This document shows, one piece after another, positions 56,114-64,000 of a stretch of DNA of 64,000 nt; the stretch's first letter is position 1; every line of letters begins with the position of its first letter. Source of the DNA: Rhizobium sp. RM (lineage in GTDB: Bacteria; Pseudomonadota; Alphaproteobacteria; Rhizobiales; Rhizobiaceae). The notes under the pieces are model-generated. The model was not told the origin of the DNA. It did not search any database and worked only from the letters and a program-made list of their open reading frames with translations. A program made the position numbers and the translations under genes. The stretch lies in the NCBI RefSeq assembly GCF_013390595.1, contig NZ_JACAWV010000007.1, positions 310,001 through 374,000 on the forward strand. Reading direction: 5' to 3'.

Positions 56114-57742
56114 ATGACGCCTTATCGAAAAATTATTGCCCTAAGCCTTGGCCTCCTGGCTGCCTCCGCCCTGACATCGCAAAGCAGCGCGGCTGATCAA
56201 CCTGTCAAAGGCGGAACACTTGTCTATCTTGAGCAACAGGCACACACCAATCTCTACCCGCCAGCCGGCGGTTTTTATCCGAATGGCGGTATTCTCAACC
56301 AGATCACCGATAAGCTGACCTACCAGAATCCCAAAACGCTGGAGATTGAACCATGGCTGGCCGAAACCTGGCAAGTCAATGATAATGCAACGGAATACAC
56401 ATTCAAACTACGCCCGGGAATTACCTTTTCTGATGGCACCCCACTTGACGCTGCGGCGGTCGCCAAGAACTTCGACACCTTCGGACTGGGCAACAAGGCG
56501 CTCAAACAGCCTGTCTCCGAAGTCGTCAACAACTATGATCGCAGCGAAGTCATCGATCCACTGACAGTGAAGTTCCATTTCAAGAAGCCCTCACCTGGCT
56601 TCCTTCAGGGTACATCCGTCATTGGCTCCGGCATCGTGTCGCTCAAGACACTTGAGCTTCCCTTTGAACAGCTTGGCGACGCAACCAAGATCATCGGCTC
56701 AGGCCCTTTCGTTGTTTCGGCTGAGACGCTTGGCAAGTCGCTCGATCTCAAAGCGCGCGAGGACTACAACTGGGGACCTGCGAAGCTTGATCATCAGGGC
56801 CGCGCCTATCTCGATGGTATCAAGTACATCATCACCGGAGAAGACAGCGTTCGTATTGGCGCGCTTCTCGCCGGACAGGCCGATTATATTCGCCAGATCC
56901 AGGCCTATGATGAGCCTCAGGTGGAAACCCAAGGCTTCAATATCTACGCCCCCGGCACGCGCGGCGTGAACAACTCCATTGTCTTCCGCGCCGACAACCC
57001 GCTTGTTGCCGACCTCCGTGTCCGCCAGGGTCTGTCTCTCGCTGTCAATCGCGACGAGATCATCTCCACGATCTTTTCAAAGAATTATCCAAAGGCTACC
57101 TCGATCCTCGCGTCGAGTGCCATCGGTTATGTACCGCAGACCGACAAGCTTCAGTACGATCCAGAAAAGGCGAAAGCCCTCCTGGATGAGGCAGGCTACA
57201 AGCTCGGACCGGACGGCATTCGTGCCAAGGATGGCCAGCAGCTCGTCCTGACAGGATACGAGTCTTTGCCGCAGCCTCAGAGCCGGGCGACGCTGCAATT
57301 GATCGCACAGCAGTGGGCAAAAATCGGCGTCAAATTCAACGTGCTCGCGGGCGATGCCGGCAGCAAGACGGTCGATGAACTCGATCCGGCGAAAACACCT
57401 GTTGCTGTGGCCATGGTAGGTCGCGCCGATCCGGATGTCGTCAAAAGCCAGTATTACCCGACCAACCGAAATCTGCTGCTGCAAAAGGGCGGGACCAGCG
57501 ACAAGGTAAAATCCTTCTCAGACGACAAGCTGAATGCCATTCTCGATGACATTGCCTCTGAACCCAATCGCGAGAAACGTCTGAACGCCGTCAAAGATGC
57601 TCAGGCATATGTGCTGGAACAGGCTTACGCGGTGCCGCTTTTTGAGGAACCACAGGCATTCGCCGGCGCTCCCTATGTCAAGGGCGTCGCGTTCGAAGCC
57701 GTGGGTCGGCCTTCTTTCTACAGCACCTGGCTCGACAAGTAA
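56114..57742 (+). CDS. ABC substrate-binding protein, peptide/opine type (SBP_bac_5)
   Basis: 542 residues. A signal peptide ends near SSAA/DQ at 27-29. The fold signature of family 5 binding proteins is clear (KGGTLVYLEQQA at the start, EPWLAETWQVNDNATEYTFKLRPGITFSDGTP, a long C-terminal half). It binds an unknown small ligand in the periplasm. From memory it resembles the group named SBP_KPN_01854, which travels with luciferase-like monooxygenases. The ATG is preferred over a TTG two codons earlier. First gene of the operon. Confidence 0.9.
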   Translation: MTPYRKIIALSLGLLAASALTSQSSAADQPVKGGTLVYLEQQAHTNLYPPAGGFYPNGGILNQITDKLTYQNPKTLEIEPWLAETWQVNDNATEYTFKLRPGITFSDGTPLDAAAVAKNFDTFGLGNKALKQPVSEVVNNYDRSEVIDPLTVKFHFKKPSPGFLQGTSVIGSGIVSLKTLELPFEQLGDATKIIGSGPFVVSAETLGKSLDLKAREDYNWGPAKLDHQGRAYLDGIKYIITGEDSVRIGALLAGQADYIRQIQAYDEPQVETQGFNIYAPGTRGVNNSIVFRADNPLVADLRVRQGLSLAVNRDEIISTIFSKNYPKATSILASSAIGYVPQTDKLQYDPEKAKALLDEAGYKLGPDGIRAKDGQQLVLTGYESLPQPQSRATLQLIAQQWAKIGVKFNVLAGDAGSKTVDELDPAKTPVAVAMVGRADPDVVKSQYYPTNRNLLLQKGGTSDKVKSFSDDKLNAILDDIASEPNREKRLNAVKDAQAYVLEQAYAVPLFEEPQAFAGAPYVKGVAFEAVGRPSFYSTWLDK

Positions 57743-57750
57743 GCCTTTCA

Positions 57751-57777
57751 GGGGCGGCGCTCACGCCGCCCCGTTTT
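57751..57777 (+). terminator. Hairpin plus T tract between binding protein and permease
   Basis: A perfect 9-bp stem GGGGCGGCG with CGCCGCCCC, tetraloop CTCA and then GTTTT, eight bases after the binding-protein stop. It should let only part of the transcripts continue, giving excess binding protein. Confidence 0.75.
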
Positions 57778-57790
57778 CCGGAGACGCAAT

Positions 57791-58735
57791 ATGACAAGAT
57801 ATGTCGTCGGAAGGGTCGGCCAGGCGCTGCTCGTACTCTGGGCCGCATTCACGCTGTCTTTCGTTCTGCTGCAGGCGATGCCGGGCGACGCCGTTCTGAT
57901 CAAATTTCTGAACCCAGAATTTGGGCTCAGCGCCGATCAGATCCGCGAGATCAGACAATCCTACGCGGTCGATTCCAGTGTGTTCGTGCAGTATTTCAGT
58001 ACGCTCACCAACTTCCTGAGGGGTGATTTCGGGTACTCTCTCCAGGCAGGAGTATCCGTCTCAGCACAACTTGCAACCAATCTTCCGCCGACATTGAAAC
58101 TGGCCGGCCTTGGATTCGCCGCCGCGGTTCTTTTGGCTGTGCTGATCGCATTCCTTTCGTCAATGGCGCCCTTCGCCTGGCTGCGAAATGCGATCCAGTC
58201 GGTACCGGCGCTGTTCATTTCGATACCGGTGTTCTGGCTGGCTATCATGCTCATCCAGATCTTTTCCTTCAGGCTGAAGCTGGTCTCTGTCATCAACCCT
58301 GGCCCCTGGGAAAGCCTGGCTTTGCCGGTCGCCACTCTTGCTGTACCAATCGCGGCTCCACTCGCGCAGATCCTCATCCGCAACATCGACGAAATTCGCA
58401 CGCGTCCATTCGTGTCGGTGGCCCGCGCCAAGGGCGCGAGCGAAAGCCGTCTGCTCTGGAAGCACGTTGCCCGAAATGCGCTGCTACCGACCCTCACAAT
58501 TGCCGGGGTTCTGTTCGGCGAGTTGCTTGCCGGCGCAGTTGTTACAGAAACAGTCTTCGGGCTGAACGGCATCGGCGGACTAACGGAAAAAGCTGTCAGC
58601 AATCAGGACCTCTCCGTTCTTCAGGCTGTCGTCGTGATTTCGGCAGCCGCCTTCGTCGCCATCAACCTCGCTGTGGATCTTGCCTACCCACTTCTCGACC
58701 CGCGCCTGAGAACCACGAACGGAAACAGCAAATGA
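57791..58735 (+). CDS. ABC transporter permease, DppB-like
   Basis: 314 residues with six membrane segments and the DppB/OppB order (VGQALLVLWAAFTLSFVLLQ at the start, the EAA loop VSVARAKGASESRLLWKHVARNALLP). It forms half of the import channel with the next gene, which it overlaps by four bases. Confidence 0.92.
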   Translation: MTRYVVGRVGQALLVLWAAFTLSFVLLQAMPGDAVLIKFLNPEFGLSADQIREIRQSYAVDSSVFVQYFSTLTNFLRGDFGYSLQAGVSVSAQLATNLPPTLKLAGLGFAAAVLLAVLIAFLSSMAPFAWLRNAIQSVPALFISIPVFWLAIMLIQIFSFRLKLVSVINPGPWESLALPVATLAVPIAAPLAQILIRNIDEIRTRPFVSVARAKGASESRLLWKHVARNALLPTLTIAGVLFGELLAGAVVTETVFGLNGIGGLTEKAVSNQDLSVLQAVVVISAAAFVAINLAVDLAYPLLDPRLRTTNGNSK

Positions 58736-59613
58736 CCACTGCCGATAACTACGATATCCTCCCGAAGGCAGCGGCAAATCAAACCGGTCGCGGACAAAAA
58801 AGCCTGACCAGCAGGTTGGTACGTTTCCCCATCAGCCTGGCGCTTGCATGGTTTGTAATCGGTCTCGTTCTTCTCTGGACCGTCGCGCCGGGCTTGTTCA
58901 CCTCTTACGATCCGTTGCTCGGGGTTCCCGGCGGGCAGTTGAAAGCGCCGTCGGCCGTGCATCTCCTTGGGACGGATTCACTCGGCCGCGACCTTTTTGC
59001 CCGCATCGTCTACGGTGCCGTCAACTCGCTCTCCGGTGCGATAGCAGCCGTGGGTGTCGGTCTTGTTGCAGGGACAGTGCTCGGCCTTCTTGCCGGATCG
59101 GTTCGCGGACTGTTTGACGAAATACTGATGCGATTTGTCGACGTCTTGCTGTCGATCCCGACGCTGTTGCTGTCACTCAGCATCATCATTCTGCTCGGCT
59201 TCGGAACCATGAACGCGGCAATCGCCGTCGGTGCCACAGCCATCGCCGGCTTTGCGCGCCTGATGCGCTCGGAAGTCATCAGGGTCCGCGGCGCGGAATA
59301 TGTGGAGGCGGCATTCGGTAGCGGCGGCACGTTTGGCAAGGTCCTTTGGCGACATATCCTGCCGAATTCCCTCACGTCAGTCGTCGCCTACACGGCCGTT
59401 CAATTCGGTTGGGCAATCCTGCAAATTTCGACACTCGGTTTCCTTGGCTACGGTGCTCCACCTCCCACACCCGAATGGGGCCTGTTGATAGCGGAAGGGC
59501 GCAATTACCTGGCGACCGCCTGGTGGTTGACTGCAGCGCCCGGCCTCATCGTCGTCGCGGTCGTTCTTTCCGCCAATCGTATCAGCCAATCTATCGGAAA
59601 GAAGGCGCCATGA
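58732..59613 (+). CDS. ABC transporter permease, DppC-like
   Basis: 293 residues, DppC/OppC type: one N-terminal segment, a periplasmic stretch with HLLGTDSLGRDLFARIVYGA, five more segments and the EAA loop EYVEAAFGSGGTFGKVLWRHILPN. Its ATG overlaps the previous stop and its own stop overlaps the ATPase start, so the transporter genes are coupled. Confidence 0.92.
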   Translation: MTTADNYDILPKAAANQTGRGQKSLTSRLVRFPISLALAWFVIGLVLLWTVAPGLFTSYDPLLGVPGGQLKAPSAVHLLGTDSLGRDLFARIVYGAVNSLSGAIAAVGVGLVAGTVLGLLAGSVRGLFDEILMRFVDVLLSIPTLLLSLSIIILLGFGTMNAAIAVGATAIAGFARLMRSEVIRVRGAEYVEAAFGSGGTFGKVLWRHILPNSLTSVVAYTAVQFGWAILQISTLGFLGYGAPPPTPEWGLLIAEGRNYLATAWWLTAAPGLIVVAVVLSANRISQSIGKKAP

Positions 59614-61289
59614 GCATTCCTGTGCCTGAAACCGTCGTTGCGACAGCAGCGGCACCCATCCTCGATGTCCGGGATCTCCAGATATCTTATGCCGGTCCCT
59701 CCGATCGTACGACTGTGGTCCATGGTGTCTCTTTCAGTGTCCATCCTGGCGAAGTCGTTGCCCTGGTCGGGGAAAGTGGCTCCGGCAAGACATCAACCGC
59801 ACAGGCTGTCATCGGTTTGCTTGCCGATAACGGTCGCGTCGAAGCCGGATCCATCCGCATCAATGGAGAAGAGATATCCCATTGGAGTGCAAAACGGCTG
59901 AGAAACATCCGGGGCACGGTGGTGAGCCTTGTACCTCAGGACCCGGGCAACTCACTCAACCCGGTATTGACCATCGGCGAGCAGGTCCGCGAGATGCTCA
60001 GTATTCATGGACGGATCTCGCGGCGGGAAGCAGACAAACGCGTCATCGAATTGCTGACCCAGGTCGGTCTTTCTGATCCCGCATTGCGAGCAAGGCAATA
60101 TCCGCACGAGTTGTCCGGCGGCATGAAACAGCGCGTGCTGATCGCCATCGCCGTCGCGCTCAGACCCGCACTCATTATCGCCGATGAACCGACGTCAGCA
60201 CTGGATGTCACGGTCCAAAAGCGCATTCTTGATCTCATCGACGATCTTCGTCGCGAGTATGGAACGGCTCTGTTGCTGGTGACACATGATCTCGGCGTCG
60301 CTGCAGATCGCTCCGACAGGATTGTCGTTCTACAGGGCGGGCGAATTCAGGAGCAGGGTGTGACAAAGGAGGTTCTGTCAGCACCACGCAGTGCATATAC
60401 ACGCAAGCTTCTGTCGGACGCACCCGCACTCTCATCTGTGCCAGCCCGGTCCCCGATGCCGTCGCAACAGCCGGCAATCGTTACAGTCACGGACCTCATC
60501 CAGACTTTCGGTCTGACGGGAAACAGAAATTTCCGCGCCGTTGACGGCGTTTCTTTCAGCGTCGCACGCGGCACGACACATGCCATTGTCGGCGAATCCG
60601 GCTCGGGCAAAACAACGACGATCCGAACGATCGCCGGCTTTCAGAAGCCAAGCGGCGGCGATGTGCAGATCGCCGGCATCGATATTGCGAGCCTTCGATC
60701 CGAAGCGCTGCGGCAACTAAGACGCAAGGTCCAGCTCGTCTATCAAAATCCCTGGGCGTCACTGGATCCGCGTCAGACCATTCGGGCGATTGTCGAGGAG
60801 CCGCTACTGAATTTCGATAAGATACCGCGCGATGAGCGAGACATCCGTGTCCGAGCGATCATCGAGAAGGTCGGACTTCCCGCGGATGTTCTATCAAGAT
60901 TTCCCCACGCCCTCTCCGGCGGGCAACGTCAGCGTGTGGCAATTGCTCGCGCTCTGATCCTGGAACCAGAAGTGGTCATTCTCGATGAGGCCGTCTCCGC
61001 GCTGGATGTAACGGTTCAGGCACAAATTCTGAATCTCCTGGCTGAACTGCAAAGAGATCTGGGCCTGACCTATGTTTTCGTGTCCCACGATCTCGCCGTT
61101 GTACGGCAGATCGCCGACACGGTCTCCGTTCTTCATAACGGCAAACAGGTGGACTACGGGCCAGTGGAAAATGTGTTCTCCAATCCGTCCAGCGCCTACA
61201 CGCGCGAACTTATCGAAGCGATCCCCGGAAAGGCGCTTCATTTGACTGCCGCAAGCCGGCAAACAGCCGCAGCAGGATTGCACTCATGA
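59610..61289 (+). CDS. Fused double ABC ATPase (DppD-DppF type)
   Basis: 559 residues with two complete nucleotide-binding domains: Walker A GESGSGKT at 54-61 and again at 328-335, each with its own LSGG signature and DEP/DEA Walker B (ADEPTSALD, LDEAVSALD). The second Walker B has Ala where the first has Pro. It energises the permease pair. The start is the ATG overlapping the dppC-like stop; a longer in-frame extension inside that gene is not real. Confidence 0.93.
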   Translation: MSIPVPETVVATAAAPILDVRDLQISYAGPSDRTTVVHGVSFSVHPGEVVALVGESGSGKTSTAQAVIGLLADNGRVEAGSIRINGEEISHWSAKRLRNIRGTVVSLVPQDPGNSLNPVLTIGEQVREMLSIHGRISRREADKRVIELLTQVGLSDPALRARQYPHELSGGMKQRVLIAIAVALRPALIIADEPTSALDVTVQKRILDLIDDLRREYGTALLLVTHDLGVAADRSDRIVVLQGGRIQEQGVTKEVLSAPRSAYTRKLLSDAPALSSVPARSPMPSQQPAIVTVTDLIQTFGLTGNRNFRAVDGVSFSVARGTTHAIVGESGSGKTTTIRTIAGFQKPSGGDVQIAGIDIASLRSEALRQLRRKVQLVYQNPWASLDPRQTIRAIVEEPLLNFDKIPRDERDIRVRAIIEKVGLPADVLSRFPHALSGGQRQRVAIARALILEPEVVILDEAVSALDVTVQAQILNLLAELQRDLGLTYVFVSHDLAVVRQIADTVSVLHNGKQVDYGPVENVFSNPSSAYTRELIEAIPGKALHLTAASRQTAAAGLHS

Positions 61290-62326
61290 CCAATCAGATA
61301 CCCACCAGCAAACGCCTGGGATTTTTCACGCGCCTTCTCGATGACGTACCCGCTGGCGAACGTTACCGGTTGGCGACGGAGCAGATCATCCACGCCGAAA
61401 CACACGGTTTTGACAGTGCATGGATCGCACAGCACCACTTCCATGCCGATGAAGGCGGCCTTCCCTCTCCCACCGTCTTTCTTGCCCATGTCGCGGCTAA
61501 AACCTCGTCGATCCGGCTTGGAACGGGCGTGATTACCCTGCCAATGGAGAATGCTCTCCGGGTCGCAGAAGACACGGCGGTTCTGGATCTCCTATCCAAC
61601 GGGCGGCTTGAGGTCGGGTTCGGGACAGGCGGAACGCGGGAATCCTTCGAAGCCTTTGGAATTGATCCGGACAAGAAGGGTGAAGTTTACGCGGAAAAGC
61701 TCGCAACCCTCTATGACGCCTGGCAGGGAAAACCTCTCAAGGGCGAAAATCATCTCTATCCTGTTGTCCCTGATCTTTTGAACCGTGTCTGGCTTGCAAC
61801 CTTCTCCACATCTGGAGCGCAGCTCGCTGGTCGCAGCGGACATGGATTGATGCTGTCGCGGACGCAGCCTCGGCCGGTCGGCTTTCCCGATGCAAAGCTT
61901 GATGACATCCAAAACCCCATCATAGACGCCTATTTGTCGTCCTTGCCGCAAAGCGGTGCTCCCCGAATTCTTGGCTCCCGCAGCCTCTTTGTTGCCGATG
62001 ACCGCCGGCGCGCCCTCGACCTTGCGGAGATCGGCCTTCGACGTGTGGCCGATCGTTTTGCCGCGGCCGGCCACAAGATTCCCGGCAGCACAATCGAAGA
62101 TCTTACAAGGGCGCTGGATACGCACGTTGGTACCCCTGATGACGTGATCGCGTCGCTGAAGGCAGACAGTGCCCTGGCACGTGTGACCGACATTACCTTC
62201 CAGGTGCATTCGGTTGACCCTCCACACGCGGATATTCTTCGCTCCATCGAATTGATTGCGGCCGAAGTCGCGCCGGCCCTCGGCTGGACCCGTTCCTCAC
62301 CACCTCATCTGATCGCTGCTCAATAG
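61286..62326 (+). CDS. Luciferase-like flavin-dependent monooxygenase
   Basis: 346 residues of the LLM fold: LGFFTRLLDDVPAGERYRLA, AQHHFHADEGGLPSPTVFLAHVA, GTGVITLPMENALRVAEDTAVLD and LEVGFGTGG. These enzymes use FMNH2 and oxygen to oxidise substrates such as sulfonates, acyl chains or amines. From memory it belongs near the family LLM_KPN_01858. Its start overlaps the ATPase stop (ATGA), so import and oxidation genes are co-translated. No flavin reductase is seen in the window. Confidence 0.9.
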   Translation: MTNQIPTSKRLGFFTRLLDDVPAGERYRLATEQIIHAETHGFDSAWIAQHHFHADEGGLPSPTVFLAHVAAKTSSIRLGTGVITLPMENALRVAEDTAVLDLLSNGRLEVGFGTGGTRESFEAFGIDPDKKGEVYAEKLATLYDAWQGKPLKGENHLYPVVPDLLNRVWLATFSTSGAQLAGRSGHGLMLSRTQPRPVGFPDAKLDDIQNPIIDAYLSSLPQSGAPRILGSRSLFVADDRRRALDLAEIGLRRVADRFAAAGHKIPGSTIEDLTRALDTHVGTPDDVIASLKADSALARVTDITFQVHSVDPPHADILRSIELIAAEVAPALGWTRSSPPHLIAAQ

Positions 62327-62343
62327 ACGGAAAGAGACACCCC

Positions 62344-62937
62344 ATGACCGAAACCATAGACATCATCGATCATCTCCTGGGCATTAAACCAGGTTCGCAC
62401 GGCGATACCCTGCGCAACCGGCGACCTATCACCAAAGAGAATGCACAAAGAAGCTGGCTTGCGCTCTTTTCACCGAAAGATGAAAGCGAGGTATCGCTGA
62501 CCGAACGCTTCGCCATAGCGACGTTTGTCGCCGCCTTGCATGGTGAGTGGAAGATTGCCGAATTCTACGCCGGAAAACTCTCCCAGACAGAGACGGGTGC
62601 AACATTGTTGCCTTTGGTGAAGGCGGCCGCAGACACCATCAAGGCAAGCGGTCCTTACGGCCATTATCCGTCCGGACCGTTGAGCCAGGAGGATGTCACA
62701 GGACCAACACTGCATCTGTCGGATGTTGAACGCAAGGCACTCACCCCCCGGCTGGCGGCAGCTCTCGAACATGCACATCTGCTCGTCCTTCATCCTCGCG
62801 ATGCAGAGCCGGCGCATCTGCAAAAACTCCTGTCTGCCGGCTGGAGTGCTACCGGTGTCGTCACCCTGTCGCAGCTTGTTTCTTTTCTCGCTTTCCAGAT
62901 CCGCGTCGTCGCGGGCCTCAAGGTTCTGGCCGCCTAA
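62344..62937 (+). CDS. CMD-domain protein (AhpD fold, Avi_7170-like)
   Basis: 197 residues, helical, with the AhpD/CMD layout (TERFAIATFVAALHGEWKIAEFYAG and WSATGVVTLSQLVSFLAFQIRVVAGL). The redox CxxC of AhpD is absent, so it may be a structural or degenerate partner of the next protein. It matches, as I recall, a family defined only by its place beside such monooxygenases. It is 17 bases after the monooxygenase gene. Confidence 0.8.
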   Translation: MTETIDIIDHLLGIKPGSHGDTLRNRRPITKENAQRSWLALFSPKDESEVSLTERFAIATFVAALHGEWKIAEFYAGKLSQTETGATLLPLVKAAADTIKASGPYGHYPSGPLSQEDVTGPTLHLSDVERKALTPRLAAALEHAHLLVLHPRDAEPAHLQKLLSAGWSATGVVTLSQLVSFLAFQIRVVAGLKVLAA

Positions 62938-62948
62938 CGGAGATCATC

Positions 62949-63557
62949 ATGACCAACAGCATCATCGAGCCGATCGTCGAAACACCACCTGTCGCCTTTA
63001 CACGTGACAATATTGGCTGGACACCATGGCTGCCGCCGCTCAAGGAAACTGAACTGACAGACCGCGACTACGAAGCGCTGGTCGATCGCGCTCGTGCCAA
63101 ATCGCCCTACTTTGCCCTTCTTGTGCGTGATCCGGATATTCTGGAAGCCCGGACGAAGACTGACAACGACATTTTCTACAACACGAAGGACGGTCTTCCT
63201 CGCGCCGAGCGCGAGTTGGCCGCCACCGCCGCGTCGCGTTCCAATGGCTGCATCTTCTGCGCATCTGTCCATGCCCGTTTTGCCGCTCACTTTTCGAAGC
63301 GTGAAGCAGATATCCAGAAACTTCTCGACGAGGGCATCACTGCTGATCTCGGAGAGCGTTGGAATGCCATCATAGCGGCCTCCGTCGCACTGACATCCAC
63401 GCCTCCGTCTTTCGCTGAAGACCATGTCAACCGCCTGCGGCAAGCGGGATTGTCGGACGAGGAAATCTCCGACGTGGTGCATGGCGCTGCGTTCTTCAAC
63501 TGGGCAAACCGCCTGATGCTGTCGATCGGCGAACCAACACCCGCACCACAAGCCTGA
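62949..63557 (+). CDS. Alkylhydroperoxidase-like protein (AhpD fold, Avi_7169-like)
   Basis: 202 residues. The active site is complete: Glu89 region RAERELAATAASR, then Cys101, Cys104 and His108 in CIFCASVH, the CxxCxxxH of AhpD peroxidases. It could reduce peroxide made by the flavin monooxygenase or act directly on the substrate. It is 11 bases after the CMD gene, which lacks these cysteines; the two may form a heteromer. Confidence 0.88.
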   Translation: MTNSIIEPIVETPPVAFTRDNIGWTPWLPPLKETELTDRDYEALVDRARAKSPYFALLVRDPDILEARTKTDNDIFYNTKDGLPRAERELAATAASRSNGCIFCASVHARFAAHFSKREADIQKLLDEGITADLGERWNAIIAASVALTSTPPSFAEDHVNRLRQAGLSDEEISDVVHGAAFFNWANRLMLSIGEPTPAPQA

Positions 63558-63568
63558 GAACCAAGACC

Positions 63569-64000
63569 ATGCCCCATCCCGTACTCGGCGTAGACCATGC
63601 CTATCTGCTGGTCGATGATCTGAACGCAAGTTCCGAGGTTTATCGAAAACTCGGTTTTACACTGTCTCCACGCGGGCTCCACAGTCCGCAGAAGGGAACG
63701 GCAAATCATACGATCATATTTGCGGATGACTATTTCGAGCTTCTCGGCATTGTCAGGGAGACGGATCAAAATCTTCCGCAACGGCAAATGCTGGCGCAAG
63801 ACGGGGAAGGTCTGAAGGCGATCGCCAATCGCACTGAGAGCGCCGATGCCGCCAAGCAGGCATTGGCCGAACTGGGCTTGGCAACGGGAGATGTCAGTGC
63901 CTTCTCCCGCCCCCTGCCCCTACCCGGCGGTGGTGAAGGGCTTGCCAGTTTCAGAACCCTGAGCTTCGAGCCTGATGGCGTGCCGCTCGGACACTTTTTC
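63569..64000 (+). CDS. VOC/glyoxalase-like protein (3' end outside window)
   Basis: The first 144 codons are present. The opening GVDHAYLLVDDLNASSEVYRKLGF is a vicinal-oxygen-chelate half-domain with a metal-binding histidine at residue 10, and a second half begins near residue 130 (SFEPDGVPLGHFF). The family includes glyoxalases and ring-cleaving or fosfomycin-type enzymes. It continues the operon, 11 bases after the peroxidase-like gene, and may process the monooxygenase product. Confidence 0.8.
   Translation, partial: MPHPVLGVDHAYLLVDDLNASSEVYRKLGFTLSPRGLHSPQKGTANHTIIFADDYFELLGIVRETDQNLPQRQMLAQDGEGLKAIANRTESADAAKQALAELGLATGDVSAFSRPLPLPGGGEGLASFRTLSFEPDGVPLGHFF

Overview
The window looks like chromosomal DNA of an alphaproteobacterium of the Rhizobiaceae, most likely Agrobacterium or Rhizobium. 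This rests on gene content and order (argJ next to a parvulin and secA, an Flp pilin, single-chain methylmalonyl-CoA mutase with a PccAB carboxylase and an ScfR-type regulator, BTLCP peptidase, xylFHG plus a ROK repressor). No database search was run.

Region 1 (1-10.3 kb) is housekeeping: comF, grxC, a nitrilase-family amidase and a DUF1178 gene form one minus-strand operon; then come a class I methyltransferase, an Flp pilin, a small membrane protein, mutT, a GNAT, argJ, a periplasmic peptidyl-prolyl isomerase and, divergently, secA with its own promoter and terminator.

Region 2 (10.3-18.4 kb) is mixed: an EamA exporter, a membrane acyltransferase, a flippase translationally close to a CelD-like acyltransferase, a secreted protein built of seven 14-residue repeats, tRNA-Leu(CAA), dsbB, an HNH protein and a small secreted protein.

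Region 3 (18.4-38 kb) is a Wzx/Wzy-type exopolysaccharide locus: two polymerase/ligase-type proteins, a BY-kinase/polysaccharide co-polymerase with a tyrosine-rich tail, four GT4 glycosyltransferases, a PslG-like lipoprotein glycoside hydrolase, a second flippase, acyl- and acetyltransferases, a LapG-like cysteine peptidase and a PPP-type phosphatase. No initiating phosphoglycosyl transferase and no Wza-like outer-membrane exporter is present.

Region 4 (38-44.3 kb) is sugar and glycerol use: a xylose-type ABC importer (xylF, xylH, single-domain xylG), a divergent ROK repressor with a perfect 25-bp palindrome between them, and glpD preceded by three helically phased AAACGAA elements.

Region 5 (44.4-54.3 kb) is the propionyl-CoA to succinyl-CoA pathway (pccB, pccA, methylmalonyl-CoA mutase and epimerase), interrupted by kptA, a small unknown gene and yghU. 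A divergent ScfR-type regulator shares with pccB a region holding several TTTGCAA elements. alkA-like and gluQ genes follow.

Region 6 (56.1 kb to the end) is a tightly packed plus-strand operon: peptide-type ABC importer (binding protein, two permeases, fused double ATPase), a luciferase-like flavin monooxygenase, two AhpD/CMD-fold proteins and a VOC-fold protein cut by the window edge. This import-plus-oxidation unit has no substrate I can name and is the best candidate for an undescribed system.
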